The position numbers and the translations under genes are program-made. From contig NW_003314275.1 of NCBI RefSeq assembly GCF_000143415.4, forward strand, positions 319,577 to 383,576: a stretch of DNA of 64,000 nucleotides. Reading direction: 5' to 3'. Source of the DNA: Selaginella moellendorffii. Lineage: Eukaryota; Streptophyta; Lycopodiopsida; Selaginellales; Selaginellaceae. How positions within the stretch are numbered: the stretch's first letter is position 1; the number at the start of each line of letters is the position of its first letter. Below are positions 32,270 through 48,153 of this stretch, piece after piece. The notes beneath the pieces are model-generated. The model ran no database searches and was not told the origin of the DNA. It was given only the letters and a program-made list of their open reading frames with translations.

Positions 32270-35200
32270 TAGTTCCTCTTCTTCCCCGGCCGCTCCGGAA
32301 GAGTTCGTCAAATCAGAGATTTTCAAAGCCCGGAAGCTATGATCGCGAGTACAAGAGCTTGCTTCTCAGCAACAAGCTCCATCCTCAAACTGACAAGGTA
32401 AATTCTAGTTTCTTTCTCGTTCGTCTTTGTGCTTTTCGATGTAGGCTGCTAATGGATGTGGAAGTTGGGCGACCAGATGATATTCCTGGACTGGCGCATT
32501 TGTTGGGTGGGTCTTTCAATGTAATCGTTTTGCCAATGTTTGTTTTGAGCCTCTCTGTAGAACACATGCTTTTCTTTTCCAGCGAGGAATATCCCTTGGA
32601 ATGAGATTTTGCGAAGTTTCTTGTTGCGGTATGATTTTCTGGTTTCATCTCGTGTTTCGTTTCCTACTTTGTTCATGGTGGACAGACAAATGCATGCACG
32701 AGCAATGAAAAGACCAACTTTCACTTCGACGTAAATGTTGATCACTTTGCACAGGCTCTTGATCGTTTCGCACAGTTTTTCATCCATCCTTGATGTCCAA
32801 AGATGCAACGTTGAGGGAAATCAATGCAGTGGATTAAGGTGAGTCCTATCTGCAGTCTTGGCCTATAATCTCCTCAAGAATGTTCCTTTAGAAAATTCTC
32901 TGCGACAATCCACAGGCTTTAGAAGGCTTATTCGGGAACCTTGATTGAAGGCATGTATATGCCACTGTTTTTTAATTTTCTTTTGCAGCTCTTGCTACAT
33001 ATTAGCTCTCGTGATCATCCTTGGCACAAATTCGGAACTGGTAACATCGTTTTTGTTTTTACCTTTTTGTCGTAAGCCTGGACACGTTGTTGAACGAGGC
33101 GAGAGAGAAAGGCATTGATACTAGAGATGCCATCATTACTCGTAAACCTCATATGCCTTGCTCTTTACGGCAAAGGTATGTGCAAAGTCGCAACATCACA
33201 ATTCATTCTGTGAGCTTCAATGCCTTTCTACACAGAGAGCCTGGCCGAGCATGGTAAAAGAGATCTTCGGTCTCATTGAAAACAGGATCTTGCAAAGCCC
33301 CATACCTTCCTGGAGAACCCTGCCGCTTAGAACATCTACAAGTAAGTTTGACGTTATGTGGACAAATCCTACCGTTGTAGTGCCTTTCAAGACTCGTCAT
33401 CACTGAAAGCTTCAGTGGCCAGTGATTCCAGAGTTTCCGGATTACAAAGGTCGATATATCACAATGCTCCTTGGTCACGAGTCCGGTGGCTCCATTAGTG
33501 CGCTTCTTAAAAGCCTTGGTAAGCATTCAGCAGATATGCTCGTATAACTTATATTACCTGTGTTGCAGGCGCCTTCAAGCATGAAAGGAACGTGGAAACT
33601 TGAATTACTCTTTTTTCCACCTTGGAATTGAGTTAACGGACATGGGAAATGGTAAGTTAAAGCTGTGACACTTCTCCTTTGTGTAAATCAAGTGCAAAAT
33701 GTCATATCCATCGTTTTCAGCTACATTAAACTTGTGCATGAGAAAGGAGTTGTAATCATGTCATTCAAGGTAATACATTTTGCAGCTTACAATTTCGTCT
33801 GAGATGAATTTTCACTACCAAGAGAAGTACTTGCCATATACGTAGGTTGCGAACCTTGCTGCGAGAATGAAGGCTAGTAGTATATTTGAAATTCTTTTTC
33901 TCATCCTTTTTCTTTCTTCAGATGTTTCCTGCTGAGAATTGGGTTATGGGTGCAGCTTTTCCACGTGAATTCAATGCCGAGTTAATTAGACGCGAGCTCG
34001 AGCTGCTTACACCTGAGCGAGTCGGGTAACTGGTGCTTGGATGTTTTTATGTGAGCCGCCTTTTTCTCTTTTTTCTCAACAGAGTTTTCCATTCTTCAAA
34101 AGCGTTTGAAGACCTGACCACGGAGAGAGAACAATCCAAGACAACTTATTGAAGGTAGGAACTTTGTCATTCTGTAACGAGCACCCTCCACAATTTGCAG
34201 AAATGACAAGAAAGTGTAGATGAACGGCTGCACTTACCGCACCCGAATCCTTATACTCCATCAGATTTTGATGTTCCCACTGTTCTATCAAGGATAAATA
34301 TGTGTAGGATGCTCCACTTGAGCATGCAGAAATTTATTCTTCTAAACCAGTCTACGATGGCGAAGTTATGGTTTAAACCTGACCATGCATTCAAGACTCC
34401 CAAAGCTTACGTGGCGATGAACTCACGCAGTTTGCTCTTTGGAGGCAAACACTTTGTCGGCTTTGTTTAAGCGCCTCCTCCTTGATGAACTTAACGAATC
34501 AGGTAGCGTCTTTGGCAGCCAGATATGCTTTCTTGGCTGAGGGTTCTTCTCTTTTGGCAGCTTACTACGCGGAACTAGGCGGATTTTTGGTATTCTGTGA
34601 CTTTAGTGTCCACTGGATTTGAGGTGACTACACAGGTCACGGAATGAAGTTTTGCATTTCTCATAGGTGGGTGTTGAAGGCTATAATGAGAAGCTGAGTG
34701 AACTTTTTAGAAGGATAATCACGACAATGGTAAGGTTCCAAGCAAAGGAGGATCCGTTTCACGTGATCAAGCTGTTCTTGTTATTGACTGGGTCCATTGG
34801 TTGATACTGGCTATGTTTCCTACAACCAGGAAAAATGTTTCAGAGATCAACAGAACTGTTGCCTTGAGAGTTTGATGAGCCAAGCAAATGATTATTGTCA
34901 ACTGTTGCTGTCGAATAATAGAAGGCTCGCAAATGAGTACATCAATACGGTGTCTTCTCTTTACCTGGATGACATGCAAAACATGTTCCGAAGACACTCT
35001 CTCATATCTATAGCAAGTGTTATGTCAGGTTTGCACTTTATTTTCTTTTCATTTGTCTCATTGCAAGGAACCTCACATCCAGTGAAGCAAAAGATCTAGC
35101 TGACATTTTTGAGGAGGTAATATCAAATGCACCATCACTCAAAGCAATGTGTCGAAAACTTAAACACTCACTAACTAATTGCTGTTTAACTCAGATGACA

Positions 35201-35910
35201 AGTCTTGTCAAGAGAGTTTTATTTGACCTTCCCTTAGTTTAGATGTTGTAATTGGTGTATTTGTCAATTTAATTTCAAAAGCTATGTTTCATCAGTTAAG
35301 AATCATAGAATAGCTTAGATATTTATTAATGTCTTTTTAGACATGGTAAGTTATAATTGTCTCCTTAACATTTTATATAGGTGAATGAAAGGTGTCCAAA
35401 TCTCCATACAATTTAAAAAGAAGGTAGAGCATCCATTTTGTCATAGTGCATGGATGAATCTGAGTGTTTTGAGTGTAAGCTTTTGGAGTGGAGAGTAGAA
35501 GCTTTACTGGAAGGTGTCGAAAAAAAACTCAAGAACTTGACAAATGATGAGTTCAAAGTAAATACTTCTTTCTTGCCACAAATGCTTAGACTTGCAGGAA
35601 AACGTGAATGCGTTGGTTGGACTCATGCTTGAAAAGCACAAGAATCTATGGGAAAAAGCTGCTTTCTTCTAGATTGCATCTGGCACTTACAAGTTTAATA
35701 GAGGAGAGACACTGTTGCAAGCTTTTTCTTGTCAGGGATCTCAAAGCAATCACCTGACAAGAAACCATTGCTTAGAAGCCTGGAAGAACAGGAAGGAGAA
35801 AAAAAGACGTGCTGAATTTCCATGTGGCATATATAAAAGTCGGAGCTCCAAAGTGGAAGAAACTGTGCATCTAAGTCTTACACCAAGCCAAGCTTGATCA
35901 AGCTGTGAAA
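32270..35910 (+). pseudogene. insulin-degrading-enzyme-like M16 zinc protease, unprocessed pseudogene
   Basis: Nearly the whole IDE family protein can be followed in order in shifting frames: SYDREYKSLLLSNKLHPQTD, GLAHLL then EHMLFFSSEEYPLE across an intron (so the HxxEH zinc motif HLLEH is encoded), QTNACTSNEKTNFHFDVNVD, ALDRFAQFFIHP, LMSKDATLREINAVD, SSRDHPWHKFGTGN, WPVIPEFPDYKGRYI, FPAENWVMGAAFPREFNAEL, LHLPHPNPYTPSDFDVP, AKLWFKPDHAFKTPKAYVAM, RVEALLEGVEKKLKNLTNDE, LMLEKHKNLWEKA and YIKVGAPKWKKLCI near 35833. An in-frame TGA follows PLE at about 32602, and several frame changes occur (near 32790, 33150, 33240 and 33400). Introns are retained, so it arose by DNA duplication, not by retroposition. 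No complete protein can come from it. Confidence 0.85.
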
Positions 35911-36066
35911 GCTCTTAAATGTATTCACAACACTTTATAATTTCAACAATCATAGGCATTATATCCTGCTCTTGGTTCCTATAGCAAGGAAAACCAGAAC
36001 CCATGAATTGGACTATTTCTCTAAACTACGAGAGATTCTCACAAACAAATCCAAAAACTTATCCAG

Positions 36067-36503
36067 ATGTCGAGTGTGGCTCATTGCTTGCAGAGAGTTT
36101 GCTCCTTTGTTCCAGCTCGAGCAAGATGCATGGCGATGAGCAGCAGCAACAAGAGGAGCAATCTATTGGAGGAGTACAGCCGAAAGAAGAGGTCAGAAGT
36201 TCTCTTGGTGCACACCCAGGATGATGTTGTGCTTGTCTATAAGGTGAGTTTGAGTGAAGAACAATCACTCGAGTTCTTGTTTCCTCTGCGAATTTGCATT
36301 GACAGGGAGTGTCGTCCTCGCTGCTCAAAGCCACGGCCTTGGATCTCTCGGACTCGGTGCTGGACGAGGAAAACACCACCATCAAGCACATTGATCGCGT
36401 CCGTGCTCCCTACAACCCCTCCAATACTGAATACATATCACAAGAGATGAGTTGGGATGATTTCTTGAAGCTGGCGCAAGAATCGAGTTTGGATTGTGCA
36501 TGA
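36067..36503 (+). CDS. small conserved-looking protein of unknown function
   Basis: Two exons, 36067-36243 and 36306-36503, 124 residues. I cannot name the family. The start MSSVAHCLQRVCSFVPARAR is basic and free of acidic residues like an organelle presequence; translation could also begin at the internal ATG at 36130 or 36136 (MAMSSSNKRSNLLEEYSRKK). The body reads EVLLVHTQDDVVLVYKGVSS, LDLSDSVLDEEN, IDRVRAPYNPSNTEYI and ends MSWDDFLKLAQESSLDCA. The clean intron (AAG|GTGAGT to TGACAG|GGA), in-phase junction and even codon use favour a real gene. Confidence 0.6.
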
Positions 36504-36593
36504 GAAAAAAAATGTTTCCAGTGATCTTTGGAAGAACTTGAGAAAGAGTCTTTTGTGGAGAAAAAGGAGAGTCGCAAGGACAAAAATGTTATC

Positions 36594-36665
36594 TATCGGA
36601 GCCAGGTTTCGATCCTGGGACCTGTGGGTTATGGGCCCACCACGCTTCCGCTGCGCCACTCCGAT
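36594..36665 (-). tRNA. initiator tRNA-Met (CAT), second copy
   Basis: The reverse complement of this interval is identical over all 72 nt to the tRNA at 2594-2665. Anticodon CAT corresponds to plus-strand 36631-36633. A T-run terminator (TTTTT on the minus strand, about 36582-36586) follows the 3' end. Flanks are unrelated to those of the first copy. Confidence 0.96.
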
Positions 36666-39225
36666 TTTCACAACCTTCTGCGCGATCATAACGATGAACT
36701 ATGAGCTGGAAATAGTGAAGCATGGCCACCTTTCTGATAGAAAACAAAAGTAAACATCATTGAATCGTCCGCTCACTGTCGCTCAAACCAGTTTTAACAG
36801 CTTCGAAATGCTCGTCTCGGCATGAAGCACTCGCTCGTGCTCCTGGCGATGGTGGCAGCAGCAGCCACCTCGATCTTCGCACAGTTGAGCTGCGTCGAGG
36901 ATGAGAAAGAGAGAGCCTCCCTCACTGCTATCAGCGATGCCGCGAGCTTGGGACCTCCACTCTTCTGCTGCCAGTGGGTGCGGATTTTTTGCAGCGTTTC
37001 CAGCCAAGGACGGATCAAGTCGCTCGACATAATCGTCTCACCTGGGTTCTTCCCGGAGGCGCGAATCCTCAGGCAAGTCTGTAGCTTCACCAAGTTGCGT
37101 AGGCTGAGGCTGACAAAGTATGACGACCGCGACTGGGACGATGAGATCCCGTCCTGTCTTGAAGAGCTCTCCGAGCTAAAGGAGCTCAAGATCGTTGGCA
37201 GCACTGACGTTTCCTTCAAAGTCCCGATCATTCCACGGCTGAAGAAGCTCGTCCTGCAAGGGGTCCATCTCACTGAAGCAATGTTCCACAGCATCTTCAG
37301 CAGCCTCAAGGAGCTTCAAGATCTAACCATCCAAAGCAATAGCCTGTCCAACACCACCATCCCTGCTTCACTTTGCTCGTTGTCCAGCTTGGTTCACTTG
37401 GACTTGTCTTCCAACCAGCATGGAGGAGAGATTCCTCCATGTCTGTCTGTGCTCAGCCGTCTTCAAGAACTTCGACTCTCGGATAATTTACTTCAAGGAA
37501 GCATACCGTACCTGGGAAATTTCTCGCAGATGCAACAGCTTGTGCTAGATTTTAACCAGCTGAGCGGCCCATTTCCAGCGTCTCTTTGCAACATCACTGC
37601 CACCATTGTCACCCTTGATCTTTCCATGAACCGTTTGAGCTCTCTGCTACCGGACTGCGTGTCCGGCATCCAGAATCTCTTCTTGCGCTACAATCAGCTG
37701 ACGGGACCATTGCCACCGACCTTGTTCGCTCACAATTCTTCCCAAACGATCGAACTCTCTTGGAATCAGTTCACGGGGCCCTTGCCAGAAATCGGTGATG
37801 CGATGCCAGAAGGCGTGATGATCTCCAACAACTTCTTGAGTGGGAGTTTAAGTTCGCCAAAGTGGCACAGCTTCTGTCATAACATGCGCGTTCTCGACTT
37901 GTCCAACAACCAGTTCACCGGATCAATACCAAAGGCATTTGGAAACTGCACAAGAATGGCACGACTCAGCATCGATAACAATGAACTCAGTGGAGAAATA
38001 CCTTCGACTCTGGGAGCTCTTTCTATGATGGTGGAGTTTACCAGTAGGGACAACCAACATGTAGGACGTGTTCCCTCCACTCTTGGAAACTGCTCGTACT
38101 TGATGGTCTTGGACTTAGCCAGCAACTCGCTGTCAGGAGAGCTTGGAGAGTGGATTTACCAGCTCAAGTTTTTAAACGTCCTCAGCATCGGCTCGAACAA
38201 CTTCGTTGGAGATATCCCAGTTGAATTTGGAAACTTTTCTTCGCAGCTCATGGCAATCGATTTGTCAGAGAATACATTTAGTGGCACCTTACCAGCACAG
38301 TTCAGTTTCCCAACCACCGAACAAGGCCCTCTCGCGGGACTTCAGTATGTTGTGAACCTCCGCTTCTATTCCACGCTCCGAGAGAGAAAGCGGCTGTACA
38401 CTAGTATTCGTTTTGGAGCAGCATACCTTGACATGTCTGGTAATAGCTTCCAAGGTAATATTCCAGACACGTTGGGGAACTTTTCCCGGCTATCATATCT
38501 CGATCTTTCTCGAAACCAATTCGTTGGACAAGTTCCACATACTCTTGGAAGCCTGCACCTGCTCCAGGCGTTAGATCTATCTAGCAACAGGCTTTCAGGG
38601 AGCATGCCTCGAGAACTCACAGAGATACCTCAGCTGTCATATTTTAACGTGTCGTATAACAATCTGACTGGTGCCGTTCCGCAGGGAGCTCAGTTCAACA
38701 CGTTCACCGAGGATTCATACATAAGTAATCCAGGACTTTGTGACTTCCCTCTGAGCCCTTGTGATCCTAAAAACAACAGTTACATCAACAGCACAGAATT
38801 AAGAAAACCAGCAAAAGCGCCTCACCTGCATACGGTCATTATTTTTCTTACTTCGATCTCGTTATGTTCATTGGCGTTTATGGCATTGCTTATATATTAT
38901 CCCTGCTCGCGGACAAAGGAAGAGTCAGATGAGATGAGCATTATCGAAGGAGAAATTTGGAGTGCAACTCGAGGATTCAACAAAGACAACATCGTAGACA
39001 AGGGAGGATGCAGCACGATCTATCGGGGTGTTTTGAGAGACGGGCAGACTGTCGCTGTGAAGGTTTACAAGCTTTCAGACCACACAGGCGAGGAGCAGTT
39101 TATCGCTGAATACAACAGCCTTAAAGACTTAAGACACAGGAACATCGTGAGAATCATCGAGTGGTGTTCCGAGAGCAAGCTCAAGGCGCTAGTTTTCAAG
39201 TTCATGGACAACGGCAGCCTAGAAA

Positions 39226-40730
<1,505 letters not shown>

Positions 40731-42150
40731 GGAAAGAAGAGGTAAAAATCAATTTTCATTCCCTCTAGCTTGTCCAACAAGCATCGGCACACTTGGGCAT
40801 GCCATGGCAGTCAGCTCCATGGCCTCGGCCATGTCTGGTGCCAGCCAGCTCCGGGGCTTTGACCATGTCCTGTAGCACCAGCCTGCTCTGCCAGCCAGCT
40901 CTAAGGCCGAGTGCTACCCAGCTCCAAAGCCGAATGCTAAGGCGTCTCTGCCATGGCCAGCCAAGCCAAGGCCATGTCCCAAGGCAAGAGCAGGGAGTTC
41001 AGAAAAATGTTCCTTATCTTTCTATAAAATAGAAGAAATTAAAAGGAACAAAAATTATTTATACTATATATATAAATAAAGGTGGGCTACAAAACCAACC
41101 CTGGTTTGGGATTTTTTTATAAAAAAAAGAAACCATGGTTTCTTTAATGAAAATAGTGTGTGAGGTCACACAATTTTAAAAGGGGGAGTGATTGTTATTG
41201 ATGCAGCGAGTTATTGTGGCTCAGGTTCCCAAACCAATGCAAAGTGGTGATAGTTGAGCTCGTGGAGTTTTAGGGTTCTTGGAGTTTGAAATTAAATCCT
41301 TGTAATAGAGTTGTTTGGTTCAAAATTCATTTTTTGGTTTTACCTCGATATATTTAGATTATATTTAGATATTTTTACCATTTAACAATTGTTATTAATC
41401 TTGTATTTATAATTTATAAAATTTTCTAGTATATTCTAAATGTATTCTACTATCTAATCTTGTATTTATAAATTATAAACATGTTTAAAATTATAAAACT
41501 TTTGACCTAAACATGATGAGTTTTATCCTAACACTCTGAACTATGAATTAGACTATGAACACTCACAACTATAAATAACTTGCTATGTGTTGCATTTAGC
41601 AATGCTTGGTTTACTTAATATTTATTAATCCAATTCATCAAATAAAGTTTATAGTTATAAGCATGTTTGTAATTTATAAACACAAGATTAATCTTATTTC
41701 ATATTAAGATGATAGAATAAAAAAGAATATATTAGAAAGGGTTTTAAAAACTTTATAACTTATAAACATGTTTATAAATTATAAATAAAAAATTAATCTA
41801 AATGAATAACAACCGTTAGATGGTAGAATAATTTAAAATATTCAAGCATATTCTAAATATATTCACTACCATCCCTATTACAGGTTTGCTTAAGCAAACC
41901 AAAAAGCTATTCAATTATTTAATTACTCAGAAAGTTTATTGTGAAGTATAATGCAAAGTTACTAGTTAAATGCAAACTTTGAATAACTTAGTTCTAGCAT
42001 GATCATTAAAAAAAAGTGGTTTCACAAATGTGTGATGAATACTTATTTGGTTTCATATCAACTTCTATTCTAGCAAAAAAATTAGAATTCTTAATTGAAT
42101 CACACAATAAGCAACATGTAGAATGATTTAATCACTATAATGTAAACTAA
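40731..42150. other. insertion-like AT-rich stretch
   Basis: It starts with a GC-rich segment in which GCCAGCCAGCTC-like words recur (40790-40990), then turns strongly AT-rich. It contains the perfect palindrome GAAACCATGGTTTC near 41131 and GTGTGAGGTCACAC near 41158. It separates FGGY exon 3 from the exon 4 scrap at 42151 and looks like a transposon insertion, but no terminal repeats or transposase could be found. Confidence 0.5.
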
Positions 42151-42880
42151 TGTAGGCTGGGTTTGATCTCGAAACGTGGCTACAGAAGCAAGAGTTTGCC
42201 AACGATGCTACCCACGTTAGACTGTAACACCATGAAGCAGCTTGAAGGTTTTGTGCCTCAAGTAACACTGGGGTGCTACATAGTATTAGAAAGCTCAATT
42301 ACCTAGAAAAAAAACTGAAGTAACAATGAATCAATTGAACTTACTGCCTTGCCTAGTTCCAGCCCGAGTGCCACCACCTTTGATGTCGCGGTTACCACCA
42401 TCACAGAGAGAATCTGCAAAGGTGAAGAGCGCAGTGGGGCAGATTGAGCCCGCGCTACTCTGCTTTGCAGATTTGGCTGCTGCAAGAACGAACAAAGCAG
42501 CGAAGAAGAACATGGTGGTGGCTGAAGTGGTGGAAGAAGACACTATTGCTAGGATTGTGTTGGAGATAAGAGTTTGTATAGTGGTGAGTGTGGACTATTT
42601 TGTGTCCAAGCTATTCCAGATGTAGCTGGGGAGCTCTATAAGTAAATGGCTAAGAAAGCCGTAATACTATCAGTTGTCCCTGTGCAAACAACACAGTCTG
42701 GAGGAAGCTCTGAGATAAAAATGTCCATAAGGAAGGAAGCAGATATAAGAATGTCGATTAGCAGAGGTAGTCACTTTTGTAGAATTGCTAGCATCCATTG
42801 CACGTTACGCTTCTATGGTGTGAATGTGATGGAACCTGGGGCTGTTGTAGGAACAGTCAAGGTGGTTTCATTCAGCAATG
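42151..42880. pseudogene. rearranged FGGY-kinase fragments
   Basis: Scraps of FGGY exons 4-5 and introns, compared with the intact gene. 42151-42220 matches exon 4 start (47155-47225) on the plus strand with an internal gap of about 20 bp. 42312-42372 and 42646-42790 match 47413-47465 and 47265-47412 in reverse orientation, and 42820-42875 matches the end of exon 4 (47225-47275) again on the plus strand. The reverse pieces are interrupted by a 273-bp foreign segment (42373-42645). Confidence 0.75.
42359..42513 (-). pseudogene. GDSL esterase/lipase first exon inserted into an FGGY fragment
   Basis: On the minus strand, the ATG at 42513 opens MFFFAALFVLAAAKSAKQSS, a signal peptide, followed by PTALFTFADSLCDGGN. 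The latter is GDSL block I with alanine in place of the first glycine of GDSL. The frame then runs into FGGY-derived sequence and reaches an intact 5' splice site (GCA|GTAAGT) that is the reverse-strand copy of FGGY intron 5. A TTATAGAG is found about 110 bp upstream (near 42640). The other GDSL catalytic blocks are missing, so no enzyme can be made, but a secreted chimeric peptide is possible in principle. Confidence 0.6.
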
Positions 42881-43800
42881 CATCAATTTGAACATACATT
42901 CCATTCAGATACCTCAATACATTACATTTAGATAGTTCAGGCTTTTAACTTGAGTTTCTTGCATCTGAGTGAGATCGGAAACCAAAACACAACCAAACTA
43001 GTCCTACGCCATTTGGAAATATTTCTCAAGCTCCACCAAATGCCAGCGAATCCTGTGGCGGGGCCATGATGACAGGCTTCTTCTCGGATGTCCTCTCTCG
43101 CGCAGGTACATTCTATTAGTATATGTCTTGCGTATCTTTTATTTTGTGGGCTCACAAGAAGGAAAAACCAAAAGAGAAAATAGTGCCCTTTGGAGTGATG
43201 GACTTTGCTACTTCAGGAGATGCTGTGGGTCAGCAATTGGCACAAACATGTCATGATTTGCCTCACAACACAGAAACTTAGCATATAACACATATAGACA
43301 TATTGAATCCAGTATTCAGGATCACCTTGTGTTTCTATCTGATCTGGATAGATGTTATGAAGCTCTACACATTAATCACAAGAATTAGCCTTCCATAATG
43401 CTTGCAATAGTTTGTGTGAAGGCTTTCTGCAAGATCACAAGTTCACCATTTTTATCTTTTCTAGCCTCTACTGATAAATGTACTCAAAATCTTCTTAAGA
43501 GTGTTTGCATGTGTGGATATTTTCTTGCTTCTTCTAAGTGCATTTTCAATCTTTCAAAAAACGTAATTTTCCCTAAAACTGTAACTTTGGGGAGCGTTTT
43601 CATTTCCTCATCAACACACGTCAATACCACTAAGTCTTCCTTTCCTTCCCTCATCCACAGCCTGATTGCTAGTTCTTCAACTCGATGTTTTCCCTGACTA
43701 TAAAATTCAGGATTGGGGCCTCTTGAGCAAGAGTCTGCAGAATTGGTTTTGTTTAGTGTTCAACAAAATTCTCAGTCTTACCAATTGAAGAATCCAAAGA
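42881..43800. other. upstream region of the terpene synthase, no gene
   Basis: AT-rich with several T-runs. An open frame at 43398-43697 is not recognisable on either strand. The last 100 bp should contain the terpene synthase promoter and leader (TATAAAA at about 43698). Confidence 0.45.
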
Positions 43801-45014
43801 ATGGCATTGCCCAGCCTGCTCTCAACAAAGCTCAAGCCGCTTGAGCTCCTGTCCGGTGTCACTCATTATGATCTTCCGCCAATTCCCTGTTCTCTTCCTG
43901 TCAAGTGTCATCCTCAATTTGCTAAGTTTTCTCGCATTGCCGATACATGGGCCATCGACGCAATGCAGCTGCAAAATGATCCATGTGGAAAGCTCAAGGC
44001 TGTGCAGAGCCGAGCCCCGCTGCTTTACTGCTTCCTCGTCCCTTTCGGCATCGGAGAGGAAGAAATGATTGCAGGCTGCAAGTACAGCTGGTCGACTTCC
44101 TTCGTGGATGATCCATTTGACGAAGAAACGGATTTGAAGCGGGCCAAGGAATGGAAGAAGGTCGTGCTGCGAGCTGCGAACGGTACTCCCAGTGCTGAAG
44201 ATTTGATGATAAGGACGATAAAAGCTTATTCGGAGATTATGATGCACCTGCAACAGATGATGGCGGCCCCAGTGTTTTCGAGGTGATGACCCCAATTCTG
44301 TTTGCTTCTTTCCTAGAAATAAGACTTTGTTTTCTGTACAGGTTCATGAGGGCTCACTACGCTTGGGCAGATCACTGCGTGGAGCTTGTTCGTAGAAGGC
44401 AGCATAAAGACCCTCCAACTGTAGCCACATACCTTGCAGACAGGTGCGAAAATCTGCTCGTAGAACCGATCTTCATTCTGGCGGAGGTGTGCATGAAGCT
44501 TCAGATTGACCCGGAGTTCCTGTCGCTGCCAGAGTTCAAGAAAATCTGGACCACAATGCTGGAACATGCGGCTATCGTGAACGACGTCTTGTCAATCCGT
44601 GTAGACATCCTCAACGGACACTACTACACCTATCCTGGCCTCGTCTTCCAGCAGCATCCTGAGATCCAAACTTTCCAGGAGGCTGTGGACTATTCCGTGG
44701 GGATGATCCAGACCAAGGAGAGAAAGTTCATCAAACTGCACGAGATGCTGACCGACAAAGCCAGGCAATGCGGCTTCAAGAACAAGTCCGACTTGCTCAA
44801 GTATGTTGAAGCTTTGCCAAACTTCATCGCTGGAAATCTTTACTGGCACTACCTTAGCGCCAGATACTTCGGTGTCAACAACCCCTTCCTCACCGGAGAG
44901 CCTGTCCAAGGCACCATCCTCATCCATCCCCGCAACACAGTCGTGCTCCCACCTTACCAGCGAAACAAGCACCCCTTTCTCATCGATGTCGACAATCTGG
45001 AGCTCGGTGCGTGA
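43801..45014 (+). CDS. microbial-type terpene synthase-like protein (MTPSL)
   Basis: Two exons, 43801-44282 and 44342-45014, 384 residues: one alpha domain, half the size of a typical plant terpene synthase. The start MALPSLLSTKLKPLELLSG has no obvious plastid transit peptide. The aspartate-rich metal site reads SFVDDPFDEETD at about residue 103 (DDxxD). The second metal motif reads NDVLSIRVD, an NSE/DTE motif ending in Asp instead of Glu. Late family phrases include LPNFIAGNLYWHYLSARYFG. Such enzymes cyclise prenyl diphosphates (probably FPP or GPP) to volatile mono- or sesquiterpenes, and in Selaginella they are known as a gene family closer to bacterial and fungal synthases than to plant ones. 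Product specificity cannot be read from the sequence. The gene lies between the two copies of a tandem duplication. Confidence 0.93.
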
Positions 45015-45770
45015 TTACTGGTAAGCGCGGATCGTTAAGTTACTCACTTCACTATCTGGTTTGTTGTGCACTTTCTGAACATAAGAAATCCGAATGTAAA
45101 TATCAAGCGAAAAAATAAAGGAAAAAACCATGAATTATGTGTTCCTCGCGCGATGATCTTTTCAATACTTCCCACATATGGACCCTGAGTCAACACATGT
45201 AAACGAAAAGGTCAGGAAGAGAGTCAAAGCTCTACATGCAAGGTCCTTGGCAGCTGCCGAAACCGAGTTTTGTTTATCTCATCATTGATGGTTTCCATTG
45301 CATTATTGCAGTTTTGTGATGAAGGACCGCACCTCTCCTGCAACGCTATCTAGATCAGTTCGTAGCCGCCCACCTGGAGTTTAAGAGAAAGATGGTACAA
45401 GTCTTATAAGTTCTTTGAGCTAATTCAAAACTATTTGTACCTGGATGATCAACACATAATTTATCAGCCTGGCATTCCTCTGGAAGTTATCGCGGTTGAC
45501 GTGGAGGAGAGCCATTGAGCAGACTGCACCTGGACAGGTATTCGTGGCCATCCAACAGAATCCAGATTTTTCTTTCACAGACTTGAGCTCGTCGCAGACT
45601 GTACATCTCAGGGTCCTTCATCTCGCCTATTCGAACGATACAGACTCAACATCTGGAGCTTCAGTACCGCAGTTAGGCAGCAGAGTGCTCAAGTCGGACG
45701 GACAGCTGGATGAAATGTACTCGAGATGATCTAAACTCGAGCTAGAGCCGAATCATCATAGCCACCAGCA
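45015..45770. other. terpene synthase 3' flank
   Basis: Contains the 3' UTR (AATAAAG near 45115 as possible poly(A) signal). An open frame at 45496-45729 has no recognised domain. The duplicated kinase fragment begins abruptly at 45771. Confidence 0.45.

Positions 45771-48153
<2,383 letters not shown>

Noticed and set aside
43398-43697. Open frame of about 100 codons before the terpene synthase, possibly transposon-derived
   Set aside because: Neither strand gives a recognisable transposon or plant protein phrase; AT-rich composition explains it.
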